This document shows positions 38,181-47,894 of a DNA stretch of 64,000 nucleotides, piece by piece. The translations under genes and the position numbers were made by a program. The notes below the pieces were generated by a model that worked only from the letters and a program-made list of their open reading frames with translations, did no database searches and was not told where the DNA came from. Origin of the DNA: Bradyrhizobium macuxiense (GTDB taxonomy: Bacteria; Pseudomonadota; Alphaproteobacteria; Rhizobiales; Xanthobacteraceae); assembly GCF_007993935.1 (NCBI RefSeq), contig NZ_VITY01000011.1, forward strand, positions 1 to 64,000. The letters are read 5' to 3'. Every line of letters begins with the position of its first letter. Position 1 is the first letter of the stretch.

Positions 38181-38626
38181 AGAACCCACATACGCCAATC
38201 TTCAAACGCTCCGCTCGATTTGAACGGAAGAACCTGTTCCCGCGAAGGGATCATGGTGGAGTTGCTCGCACGCACCAGTGCGGCGTGGCCGTCGACAGCT
38301 TTGCGGAGGTTGGCGCGAAGTGACGGAGATCGTGTTGCACATGGAGCGCGAGCCGACCCGTGGCCGGCAGGCCTATCAGACGCATCTTGCACATGCGAAA
38401 TAGGTCAGTCGTTACGGATATAGACTGTTGCTGCAGCGCGGCTGGCCCGTGCCAAATAAGCACATCGTCCGCGTCACAACTGTACGGATCGTACTATTGA
38501 GTCCCATGGCGTACAGGCCGGCCGATGATTAGCGCAACTGGCAGATCAGGTGGGTGGAGTGTCCAGTTTTTCTGCCTCAAGACTCTTGCTCGCGGAAAAA
38601 ACTGTCCTATTTCAACCGCGCCTGCG
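38181..38626. other. Gap upstream of groESL
   Basis: No gene supported. A heat-shock promoter for groESL is expected at the right end, next to the CIRCE element. Confidence 0.4.
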
Positions 38627-38653
38627 TTAGCACTCGCAGGGTTCGATTGCTAG
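38627..38653 (+). promoter_or_regulatory. CIRCE element (HrcA operator)
   Basis: TTAGCACTC, nine bases, then GATTGCTAG: the first arm is perfect and the second has two changes from GAGTGCTAA. It lies 46 bases upstream of groES. It predicts repression by HrcA and induction by heat rather than NifA/sigma-54 control. Confidence 0.82.
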
Positions 38654-38698
38654 CAATCGAAGAACCGTCAACTTGTGCGAATCCTTAAGGAGGGCTTC

Positions 38699-39013
38699 AT
38701 GAATTTCCGTCCACTGCATGACCGCGTCGTGGTCAAGCGTATCGACGCAGACGAGAAGACTGCTGGTGGCATCATCATTCCGGACACAGCCAAGGAAAAG
38801 CCCTCGCAGGGCGAAGTCATCGCCGTTGGCCCGGGCGGCCGCGATGAAACTGGCAAGCTGATCCCGATCGATGTCCGGGTTGCCGACCGCGTCCTGTTCG
38901 GAAAATGGTCGGGGACCGAGGTCAAGATCGATGGCCATGAGCTGTTGATCATGAAGGAGAGCGACATCATGGGCGTTCTCACCGACGTGTCTTCCAGCAA
39001 GAAGGCTGCCTAA
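38699..39013 (+). CDS. groES: Co-chaperonin GroES
   Basis: 104 residues, the full family length. MNFRPLHDRVVVKRIDADEK, the mobile loop TAGGIIIPDTAKEKP and the C-terminal EVKIDGHELLIMKESDIMGV are all typical. It forms the heptameric lid of the GroEL folding chamber in the cytoplasm. AGGAGGG precedes the ATG. It is co-transcribed with groEL, which starts 85 bases after its stop. Confidence 0.97.
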   Translation: MNFRPLHDRVVVKRIDADEKTAGGIIIPDTAKEKPSQGEVIAVGPGGRDETGKLIPIDVRVADRVLFGKWSGTEVKIDGHELLIMKESDIMGVLTDVSSSKKAA

Positions 39014-39098
39014 TCCACCCGCTCGCACCGCTCGCCCTGAGGAGCGCCTGCCGGGCGCCCCGCCAAGGCGAGAAGACATCAAACTCAGGGAACTCATC

Positions 39099-40748
<1,650 letters not shown>

Positions 40749-40779
40749 TCCAGCTGCGTCACGCCAAACCACGAAAAGC

Positions 40780-40811
40780 GAAAACCCCAGCAGCAACGCC
40801 GGGGTTTTCTA
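40780..40811 (+). terminator. Rho-independent terminator of groESL
   Basis: AAAACCCC at 40781-40788 pairs with GGGGTTTT at 40801-40808, giving a stem whose 3' arm is the T-run. It lies 32 bases after the groEL stop. Confidence 0.85.
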
Positions 40812-41275
40812 TTTGGGGTGCGAACTCACAACGCGTCGCCTTGGTCCCGTTGGGCCACTTCTGCATGTTGGTAGCCCCTGGCGGGTTTGGGGGCTGGAAA
40901 GGGCGCTGGCGAAAGCCTGGATTGGCGGGCTGCGGCTGCCATTGGTTGTTCGGGCCTTTTGCTGATGATCTCTTGAAATAGGCGATCTGTTTACCGAAGC
41001 GTCCGTTCGCTTTGGCGTCCGACGTCAACGGTTGGGACAAAGTCACGGTCATGCTGGCCTCGTGGCAGGCGAGGATCTCCGCGCCGGTAACCGCGACTGG
41101 CCACGGCTCAAGCGTGTTGGTCTGGAACCCGGTCTTCACCTGCTTGGGTAGTTATATGCATTATGAATGTCAAAATTCTCGTTTATTGCGAATTACAGCG
41201 TAGAAAGTATTGTTTACTGGCTTAGCTCTATATACTATATATGTAATAATTCACGATTTTTGCGAAAAACAGCAC
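40812..41275. other. Gap; AT-rich promoter of the AbiE-like operon
   Basis: A frame on the minus strand (40759-41139) has no family and overlaps the terminator, so I leave it out. 41150-41275 is sharply AT-rich. It contains TTGTTT at about 41209, 17 bases, then TATACT, a good -35/-10 pair for the downstream gene, and GAATT/ATTGCGAA-type half repeats that could be an operator. Confidence 0.45.
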
Positions 41276-42088
41276 ATGAACAATTCAATCCAGTCACGGC
41301 TGCCCCATGGCCGCGCCCAGCTTCGGCAGGTTCTCGCCGGCTCGGGCGACGTGATCCACATTGCCGATGTGACAAAGGTGCTCTCTGTTTCGCGAACTGA
41401 AGCTGCCAAGCGCCTCGCTCGATGGCGCGAGCAAGGATGGCTGCGCAGGGTAGGGTCTGGTGCCTATATTCCGGCGTCGATCGACACACTCGGCTCGGAA
41501 CGAGTTCTCGACGATGCCTGGGTGCTCGTGCCGGCGCTTTTCGCACCCGGCTACATCGCCGGCCGTACGGCTGCCGAGCATTGGGACCTGACGGAACAGA
41601 TTTTCAAAGACATCGTGGTCGTCACCGGGCAAGCCATGCGCGAGAGGCATCAGAAGCGCCAGGGGTTCGACTTCACGCTGAAGCATCTGAAGCCGGAGAA
41701 AATCTTCGGCACCAAGCCCATTTGGCGCCGCAACACCAAGGTGCCGGTCTCCGATGTCCACCGCACGATCATCGACATGCTCGATGACCCAGCGCTCGGC
41801 GGGGGTATTCAGCATGTGTCGGATTGCCTGGGTGCATATTTCAAACGGCCCGACCGCAGCGATCAAAAGCTGATCGAATACGCCGATCAGCTTGGCAATG
41901 GCGCCGTGTTCAAGCGCCTTGGATTCTTTGCGGAAAGACGCGCTGACGGCGCCACGCTGCTTGAACTCTGCCGCGTCCGCCTCACGGCAGGCAATGCCAA
42001 GCTCGATCCTGCTTTGGATTGCAAGCGACTCATATCAAGATGGCGGCTCCTCATTCCGCCATCCTGGACATCCGGAGAACCTGGTTGA
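41276..42088 (+). CDS. AbiEi-like antitoxin / winged-helix regulator
   Basis: A 270-residue protein matching AbiEi-type type IV antitoxins. An N-terminal winged helix (VIHIADVTKVLSVSRTEAAK, then RLARWREQGWLRRVGSGAYI) precedes the C-terminal AbiEi domain (APGYIAGRTAAEHWDLTEQI, then VTGQAMRERHQKRQGFDF, then VSDVHRTIIDMLDDP). AbiEi represses its own promoter and blocks the effect of AbiEii without touching it. The ATG at 41276 follows an AT-rich promoter. It overlaps the toxin gene, in line with one operon. Confidence 0.82.
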   Translation: MNNSIQSRLPHGRAQLRQVLAGSGDVIHIADVTKVLSVSRTEAAKRLARWREQGWLRRVGSGAYIPASIDTLGSERVLDDAWVLVPALFAPGYIAGRTAAEHWDLTEQIFKDIVVVTGQAMRERHQKRQGFDFTLKHLKPEKIFGTKPIWRRNTKVPVSDVHRTIIDMLDDPALGGGIQHVSDCLGAYFKRPDRSDQKLIEYADQLGNGAVFKRLGFFAERRADGATLLELCRVRLTAGNAKLDPALDCKRLISRWRLLIPPSWTSGEPG

Positions 42089-43509
42089 TCGACAAGCGCG
42101 AAATTCTCGACCTTGCCGCGCAGACATCGCTCAACCCGCATGTCATCGAGAAGGACTACGTCCTTGGTTGGATGCTCGCTGGCATCTATGCCCATGAGGA
42201 ACTTGCCGACAACTGGATATTTAAGGGCGGGACCTGTCTCAAGAAGTGCTTCTTCGAGACCTATCGGTTCTCCGAAGACCTCGACTTTACGCTGCGTAAC
42301 GAGGCGCATCTTGATGAAGCCTTCCTGAGGCGGGTCTTTGCCGAAATCGGCGGTTGGATTTACGACGAGACCGGCATCGAAATCCCAGCTGACCAGCAGG
42401 AGTTCGAAATTCTCAAAAATCCGCGCGGCAATCTCTCATGCCAGGGCAAAATCAGTTACAAGGGGCCGGTTTCGCCGACCCGGTCCCTGCCTCGCGTCAA
42501 GCTCGACCTGACCGCCGATGAACGCGTCGTCCTGCCACCCGAGACGGTAGAAATCTTTCATCCCTATTCCGACGCGCCGGAAGAGGGGATTGAGGTGCTC
42601 GCCTACGACTACGTTGAAGCCTTTGCCGAAAAATTCCGCGCTCTGGCAGAACGCACCCGGCCGCGCGATCTCTACGATGTCGTCAACCTTTACCGCAACG
42701 CCGATGCCCGGCCCGAGCAGCAACAGTTCGTCACGGTGCTGCGCGAGAAATGCGCGTTCAAAGGCATCCAATTGCCTCAACTCGTCGACATCGAACCGCA
42801 CCGCGGCGATGTTGAGGCCGGCTGGTCCGGCATGCTCAACCATCAGCTTCCGGCTTTGCTGCCGATCGCGTCCTTCTGGGATGCCCTGCCGGAGATATTT
42901 AGGTGGCTTCATGGCCAGGTTGCGGCGCCGGTGCTGCCGACGATGCCGCTTCTTGGTGGTGCCGGTGCCGAAGCGATCCGCGAGCGCATCGTCGGTCTTC
43001 CGCCGGGATCACATGGCCAGACCTTCATTGAGACCATTCGTTTTGCCGCCGCCAACCGCTTGCTGGTCAATCTCCACTATCGCGACCAACAGGGCAAGCG
43101 ATCCACTCGCGCAATCGAAGCCTATTCCTTGCGGCGATCCCGCGCGGGCGATGTTCTGTTGATGGCAGTTCGTGCGGATAGCGGTCAGCCGCGCAGCTAT
43201 CGCCTCGACAGCATTCTAGGAGTTTCGCAGACGCAGACAACATTCTCGCCGCGCTATCCGATCGAGTTGACGCCGACAGGCCCGCAGTCGATCCCTCTAA
43301 CGTCACGGCCTGTCGGCGTTGTGCTGCCGCGAGCCTCAACGCGTCGGCGATCGCGTGCGTCAAGCAGCGGCCCCACTTATGTCTTTCGTTGCACGATCTG
43401 CGGCAAGCTGTTCGAGCGCAAGAGCCACGACAGCACGCTGCGGCCCCACAAGAACCGTGCTGGCTATCAGTGTTACGGCACATACGGAACCTATGTCCGT
43501 ACGAAATAG
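42040..43509 (+). CDS. AbiEii/AbiGii-like nucleotidyltransferase toxin, enlarged
   Basis: A 489-residue protein. Residues about 15-290 are the AbiEii/AbiGii nucleotidyltransferase: HVIEKDYVLGWMLAGI, FKGGTCLKKC (GGT motif) and RFSEDLDFTL (DxD metal site), then VEAFAEKFRALAERTRPRDL followed by YD. Known members cover about 280-300 residues. This one continues with a WYL-like module (about 345-430, YRDQQGKRSTRAIEAYSLRR and RADSGQPRSYRLDSILGV) and a Cys/His motif (CTICGKLF, then C near the end). The ATG at 42040 overlaps abiEi; a TTG at 42085 overlapping its stop is an alternative start. It acts by nucleotide transfer to RNA, inferred from the family. Confidence 0.8.
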   Translation: MAAPHSAILDIRRTWLIDKREILDLAAQTSLNPHVIEKDYVLGWMLAGIYAHEELADNWIFKGGTCLKKCFFETYRFSEDLDFTLRNEAHLDEAFLRRVFAEIGGWIYDETGIEIPADQQEFEILKNPRGNLSCQGKISYKGPVSPTRSLPRVKLDLTADERVVLPPETVEIFHPYSDAPEEGIEVLAYDYVEAFAEKFRALAERTRPRDLYDVVNLYRNADARPEQQQFVTVLREKCAFKGIQLPQLVDIEPHRGDVEAGWSGMLNHQLPALLPIASFWDALPEIFRWLHGQVAAPVLPTMPLLGGAGAEAIRERIVGLPPGSHGQTFIETIRFAAANRLLVNLHYRDQQGKRSTRAIEAYSLRRSRAGDVLLMAVRADSGQPRSYRLDSILGVSQTQTTFSPRYPIELTPTGPQSIPLTSRPVGVVLPRASTRRRSRASSSGPTYVFRCTICGKLFERKSHDSTLRPHKNRAGYQCYGTYGTYVRTK

Positions 43510-43524
43510 CAGCTGGGTCGCAGT

Positions 43525-43686
43525 ATGAACAAGCTCCGACTGGCTCTGGTCCTCTTGGGTCGTTTCGGGCGTGGAGAATTCAGTCAGCCCTCGGAGGCGG
43601 AAAACCTGCTCGAGGCTTGCGGCTGCCCCGTCACTGAAAAAGGCTTCGTCGGCTCGGGAAACACCCTGCTCAAAGTAGACTGCTGA
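43525..43686 (+). CDS. Very short ORF after the AbiE-like toxin
   Basis: 53 residues, MNKLRLALVLLGRFGRGEFS then QPSEAENLLEACGCPVTEKG and a Cys end. It starts 15 bases after the toxin stop on the same strand. The C-terminal half reads like a real small protein, but there is no strong ribosome site and no known family. Confidence 0.35.
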   Translation: MNKLRLALVLLGRFGRGEFSQPSEAENLLEACGCPVTEKGFVGSGNTLLKVDC

Positions 43687-43756
43687 TAGCGGTCAGTTTG
43701 ATTGTGGCGCTGTTTTGCTACTGGAATGTTGACCGTCAACGTCGCATATTTCAGGG

Positions 43757-44062
43757 ATGACCAAGGCGCTCGGCACCAAAGAACAGAAGATCATGGATTA
43801 TCTCCATGAGCATGTCTTCGACCCGATTTTGGTGTCACCGACTGCCTCTAACAGCCTTAAGCAGGGCATCAGGCTGACAATTATCCGTATGACGGAGCGC
43901 GATGCCGTCGGAATGGTCGATTATTTCTGGGCAGCTCTGAAAGGGACCCCGCGAAGCGTCGGCTTCGCCGCTAAGATGAAGAAGGAGGGGTTTGACCGAT
44001 TTGAGGAGAAGTTTGAGGAATTTCGGGATCGCTTTGGCAATGATTTTCTGAGCCGATCATGA
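43757..44062 (+). CDS. Small hypothetical protein in the AbiE-like operon
   Basis: 101 residues: KALGTKEQKIMDYLHEHVFD, then NSLKQGIRLTIIRMTERDAV and a charged helical end. It has good protein character and lies in the same direction as the AbiE-like genes, so it could be a third component or a passenger. I do not recognise a family. Confidence 0.5.
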   Translation: MTKALGTKEQKIMDYLHEHVFDPILVSPTASNSLKQGIRLTIIRMTERDAVGMVDYFWAALKGTPRSVGFAAKMKKEGFDRFEEKFEEFRDRFGNDFLSRS

Positions 44063-44323
44063 CGCCCAAGCGACCCCAACCAAGCTCGCTAAGCGGATCA
44101 TTGACATCGCGACAGGCGAAACGCCTGACCGTAACCCTACGCCCGAGGAGGGCGAGGCTTGCAGTTTCCACGCCGTTGGAAGATGCGTCACACGAAGGCA
44201 AGCTCGCGGACCAATGCGAGTTTTTAGTCGAGAAGTACCGGCGCTGGCGCGAAGACAACCTTCAGCAGGCCGTGCCGGTCCGCATGCAGTGGGCAAACTG
44301 GTCAAAAGGCACCGCGCGGGCGA
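44059..44323 (+). pseudogene. Remnant of a short rhizobial gene
   Basis: In one frame near 44075-44130 the sequence reads TKLAKRIIDIATGETPDR, the usual start of a widespread short protein (xxAKRIVDIATGExxD). The remainder is out of frame, so only a fragment is left between the small gene and the P450. Confidence 0.4.
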
Positions 44324-45565
44324 CTAAGCTATGATTCGGACAGGGAGCGCGGAATAACCGTGCACGAAGTTGGATGCAATTCGCTCCGCCTCGCCAACGA
44401 TCTCGACCTCCAAGCGTGCATTTAGCATCTCCTCCCAGAGGATTTTCAGCTGCAGCTCCGCAAGATGTCGACCAACGCAACGATGGATGCCGAATCCGAA
44501 CGAGAGATGTTGACGCACGCTCTTGCGATCGATCACGAATCTGTTGGCATCCTCGATGACCTCATCGTCGCGGTTACCGGAGATGTACCACATGACGACC
44601 TTGTCGCCTTGCCTGATTTGCTTGCCCCCCATGATGGTGTCAGCCGTGGCGTTGCGACGCATGTGTGCAATCGGCGTCTGATACCGAATAATCTCGGACA
44701 CCGCGCTCGACACCAGATTGGGGTTATCCCGTAGCTTTCGTAGCTCGGACGGGTGCTTCTTCATGAACAGCAGGCCTCCGGTGATCGAATTGCGCGTGGT
44801 GTCGTTCCCGCCCACGATCAGGAGAATGAGATTTCCAAGGAACTCACGTGGCTCCATATGCCTAGTCGCGGATGAATGCGCCATCATCGAAATGAGGTCA
44901 ACGCGTGGCTCGGAGTTTATCCGGTCACGCCAAAGCCGGGTGAAATAGTCCAAGCACTCGGACAGGATTGCGCTTCGCTTGTCCCAGCTGTCGATGGCGT
45001 GGCCAATTTTCGGAGTTGTAACGGCTATGTCCGACCAGTACGTCAGGAGCCGCCGATCCTCAAACGGAAAATCAAACAGCGTGGCCAGCATCTGCGTCGT
45101 CAACTCAATCGAGACCATGTCGACCCAGTTGAAGGTATCATTGCGCGGCAAGCCGTCCAGAATCGTTTTGACGCGACGGCGGATTAATCCTTCGAGCTTC
45201 GCCAGATTGTCCGGTGCGACTATCGGACTTACGGTGTTGCGCTGCTCGCCATGTTTAGGAGGACCCATCTTAATGAAGCTCGGAGTCCAATGCTCCTCGG
45301 GCACGTCGACAATCGTCACACCTTGCTCTGACGTGAATATTTTATGATTTGTATCGACGGCCACGATATCGCGGTATTTCGTTATCGACCAATATGGACC
45401 GTATGGGCTGTCCTGGCAGTAGTGAACGGGATCCTCCCTTCGCAGCCGCTCGAAGCAAGGCCATATGCTGTCATCTTCAAAACGCTTTGCTTCGCTTACA
45501 TCCAGATTGGTCAACGGAATGCCGCACGCATTTTCGTCACCGCGTGCTTCCAAGAGCGTTTTCAT
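44324..45565 (-). CDS. Cytochrome P450 monooxygenase
   Basis: A 413-residue soluble bacterial P450. It shows the oxygen-activating I-helix GGNDTTRNSITGGLLFM, the K-helix SEIIRYQTP (ExxR), RNATADTIMGGKQIRQGDKV, and the heme-binding loop FGFGIHRCVG with Cys363 as the axial ligand. The overall pattern is like the CYP127/CYP111/CYP124 side of the family, which act on terpenoids or sterol-like substrates. No ferredoxin or reductase gene is adjacent, and the neighbour downstream in reading direction is an AbiE-related remnant. It would hydroxylate a hydrophobic compound; the substrate is unknown. Confidence 0.9.
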   Translation of the reverse strand: MKTLLEARGDENACGIPLTNLDVSEAKRFEDDSIWPCFERLRREDPVHYCQDSPYGPYWSITKYRDIVAVDTNHKIFTSEQGVTIVDVPEEHWTPSFIKMGPPKHGEQRNTVSPIVAPDNLAKLEGLIRRRVKTILDGLPRNDTFNWVDMVSIELTTQMLATLFDFPFEDRRLLTYWSDIAVTTPKIGHAIDSWDKRSAILSECLDYFTRLWRDRINSEPRVDLISMMAHSSATRHMEPREFLGNLILLIVGGNDTTRNSITGGLLFMKKHPSELRKLRDNPNLVSSAVSEIIRYQTPIAHMRRNATADTIMGGKQIRQGDKVVMWYISGNRDDEVIEDANRFVIDRKSVRQHLSFGFGIHRCVGRHLAELQLKILWEEMLNARLEVEIVGEAERIASNFVHGYSALPVRIIA

Positions 45566-45607
45566 GACGGCCTCCTTGGTCGGTTCCTTCTGGAGAGCCC
45601 ATGATCT

Positions 45608-46000
45608 CTATAAGTCCGGAACCGCATAGGTTCGTTCCGGGTGCTTCAGTTGGAAATAGGTTCTCGCCCGAATAGGCAAAGTATATCCAAAACCGCCGCC
45701 GAGCCCCCCTACCATTTCCGGCAGGAGCGAGATCGCCGTCACGCTGCTATGCTCTTCGGCCGGAACATTCTTTGCGGCGGCGAAGGTACCACTCAACGTC
45801 GAGCTCGTCTTCGTAGCTGATGCCCGGCAACATGCCCGTCGCGACATAGTCTGGCAGAATCAGCGTGGGGTGATGCTTGGTTACAAAGTATCCCAGGTAA
45901 CGGCGCCGTTAATATGAGGCGCAACGTTGGTCTCGAACGCAATTTGCGCCGCCTTGTCTGGATCATACGTGGTTGTCTGAGCTTGAGACGGAGCTCCTTC
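45608..46000 (-). pseudogene. Decayed gene upstream of the P450
   Basis: Successive minus-strand frames read AAQIAFETNVAPHINGAVTW, then YLGYFVTKHHPTLILPDYVA followed by TGMLPGISYEDELDVEWYL, then AEEHSSVTAISLLPEMVGGL and FQLKHPERTYAVPDL to a stop at 45608. They belong together as one protein broken by at least two frameshifts. The end lies 42 bases before the P450 start, so the two were probably one operon. I cannot name the family. Confidence 0.5.
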
Positions 46001-46313
46001 GTGCCTTGTACCGCCGCTCCTCCCTGGGAATCGGACGCCGAGACCGATGAGCGAAAACGGCTCATTCGGAGGCTAAGAACGCAGTAACGGCGTAGACTAA
46101 GCGACGGTGCACGCGCCAAGCGCCCGGCAAGCTACGAGACGCTCTCGCAGCTTGGACCAGGGCCGCTTGAGTTTGCCGGCGCTCGACGACACAATAGCGG
46201 GCGCCGCAGTTGAGGCCGGTTGCATTTGAACCGGTGCATAGAGCCGAGCATCGGGTATTCGAACGGTCTCGTCGATCGCATGAATTGTTTTCTTGATGGC
46301 CTACCCAACAAGG
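46001..46313. other. Gap without a supported gene
   Basis: No gene seen. It may contain the 5' part of the decayed gene at 45608-46000. Confidence 0.35.
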
Positions 46314-47147
46314 CTACATGAAGTCATCGTCGTCCGAATCGGGAGGAGTAGACTCGACACGGTCGGTATCGCTGCCTTCAGTATCGTCAGCCTTGGACAG
46401 ATACAGTGATGGTTTGTTTGCTCGCTGCCATTCACCGTCACTGTTCTTCGTCCACTTGTCGGGGTGCTGGGTTGGGTCAAGCACCATCGTCGAGTTGCTC
46501 ACCGCAACAAAACCCAACGCCGCTGCGCGGGCTTTTGCTTCTGGGTTCACGGGATTAGAGAGGATCAATGGTCGTTCGCCGTCGAGCCGAAGCTGATGTT
46601 CCAGGAGAATATCGCCCGCGTTATCGACAAGCGGATGAGTAACCCGAAAGTCTGTAGTGGATGTGGTTTCGGTCCGTCCTGGAAACTGTTCGCGCCACTG
46701 TTCTCCTTCGAACACATCCTTCATGCTGGATCCGCCTTCCGTGCGGAGCAGTCCAACGCTCTTATTGCCTAGCTGATAGCTGAAATATCGCGCGTCTTTC
46801 GAATCGGAGCCCGTGCCGCCGTGGCGATAGGCAACGTATGCTGTGCGTTCGGCTTTCAACGACACAGGACGCGAGTACTGCTGCGGGTCCGCGGCGATGT
46901 GCTCTATTTCTTCGCCATAGAAGTCCTTCACTTTTTTCTCGAATGAAGAACTTGAGATTTCCACCACAGGCGGCTTGCGAACGAGAGAATAAGGTCGTGT
47001 TGGCGCCGAAGATGAACTGGCGTAGGAATTCGGCTCGGCCATGTGCATAGCGGAAAACATGTCCGAAAACCTCTGGCTGTCCGCATCATCAGCATCGGAA
47101 ATGCCCGTAGATTGGATGCTGGATGAGCCACTGATTCGGTTGTACAT
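46314..47147 (-). CDS. nopP: Type III effector NopP
   Basis: 277 residues, which I recall as the size of bradyrhizobial NopP. It begins MYNRISGSSSIQSTGISDAD, a Ser-rich secretion signal, and continues with PPVVEISSSSFEKKVKDFYG, a conserved middle around DARYFSYQLGNKSVGLLRTE, and an acidic tail DDTEGSDTDRVESTPPDSDD. AGGAGCG lies ten bases before the ATG; the frame is open further upstream but a tts box sits there. NopP is injected into legume cells and decides compatibility with some soybean genotypes (Rj2). It is the most downstream gene of the block, with its own promoter. Confidence 0.8.
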   Translation of the reverse strand: MYNRISGSSSIQSTGISDADDADSQRFSDMFSAMHMAEPNSYASSSSAPTRPYSLVRKPPVVEISSSSFEKKVKDFYGEEIEHIAADPQQYSRPVSLKAERTAYVAYRHGGTGSDSKDARYFSYQLGNKSVGLLRTEGGSSMKDVFEGEQWREQFPGRTETTSTTDFRVTHPLVDNAGDILLEHQLRLDGERPLILSNPVNPEAKARAAALGFVAVSNSTMVLDPTQHPDKWTKNSDGEWQRANKPSLYLSKADDTEGSDTDRVESTPPDSDDDDFM

Positions 47148-47213
47148 GGCGATGCGCGCTCCTATCGGCATGGTGTTTCGTACTGTGTGCAGGCCACTCA
47201 GGCCCTGCGGAGA

Positions 47214-47245
47214 TTGATATTCAGCCTCCCTGACGACAAGCTGAC
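47214..47245 (-). promoter_or_regulatory. tts box of nopP
   Basis: Read on the minus strand from 47245: GTCAGCTTGTCGTCAGGGAG, a good match to the first half and a weaker one to the second half of the consensus. It lies about 70-100 bases before the nopP start. Confidence 0.75.
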
Positions 47246-47274
47246 GGCCGGTCGCAAGCGGTGTTAAGGCCTCG

Positions 47275-47865
47275 CTATCGCGATCGCACCAACGCGTGCG
47301 ACAAGTCCGACACCGGCTCTGGGCTGGTGCTGCCGGGGCCGGCGCTTCCATCAAGAGCGAGCGACAGGCTGAGATTATGCCGTACCATCGAATTCCCAGG
47401 ATCCATGGCGAGAGCTTGCCGATATAGCGCTTGAGCCTCATGATGACGCCCCTCGTTGTCGAGGACAACACCCTTCGCGTTCAGTGCGCGAAGGTCGCCA
47501 GGTACTGCAAGCAAGACGTCGTTCAGCAACTCAAGTGCCTCATCCGAACGCTTGCGTGCCAGCAAGGCCCGAGCAAGAGCAACCGCCGCGTCAACGTTGC
47601 CCGGTTGTTGCTTCAACGCGACACGCAAAGTCTCCTCGTCGACATCCCGACCGAGGGCGTGCACAATGCGCTCGCGCATAGCAGGATCGATAGTCCTTGC
47701 ACTCAGTAACGCAGGTCCTGGCGGCTCCTGCAGTGAAAGACCCGGCGTATCCCAACTAGCGCAACCTGCGAGGATCAGAATAGCAGGCACAGCGAGGAGG
47801 GTTGAGCACGAGCCCGGACGAAAGAGGCACAGCCGCGGTCGGCGTCCTATCTCCTGTGAATTCAT
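47275..47865 (-). CDS. TPR lipoprotein of the T3SS block
   Basis: 196 residues. A signal peptide with lipobox (LILAGC) suggests an outer-membrane lipoprotein. Residues about 75-175 contain TPR-like helices (NVDAAVALARALLARKRSDE, then ALELLNDVLLAVPGDLRALN, then HHEAQALYRQALAMDPGN). Pilotin- or TadD-like proteins that help secretin assembly have this build, so a role in placing the RhcC secretin is plausible. It starts 29 bases after the rhcV stop and lies in the same operon. Confidence 0.68.
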   Translation of the reverse strand: MNSQEIGRRPRLCLFRPGSCSTLLAVPAILILAGCASWDTPGLSLQEPPGPALLSARTIDPAMRERIVHALGRDVDEETLRVALKQQPGNVDAAVALARALLARKRSDEALELLNDVLLAVPGDLRALNAKGVVLDNEGRHHEAQALYRQALAMDPGNSMVRHNLSLSLALDGSAGPGSTSPEPVSDLSHALVRSR

Positions 47866-47894
47866 ATTATCTCACGCCCAACGATTGTGCTCTG

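Noticed and set aside
40759..41139. 126-residue minus-strand frame after groEL
   Set aside because: It overlaps the groESL terminator, is very Pro/Gln-rich and matches no family I know.
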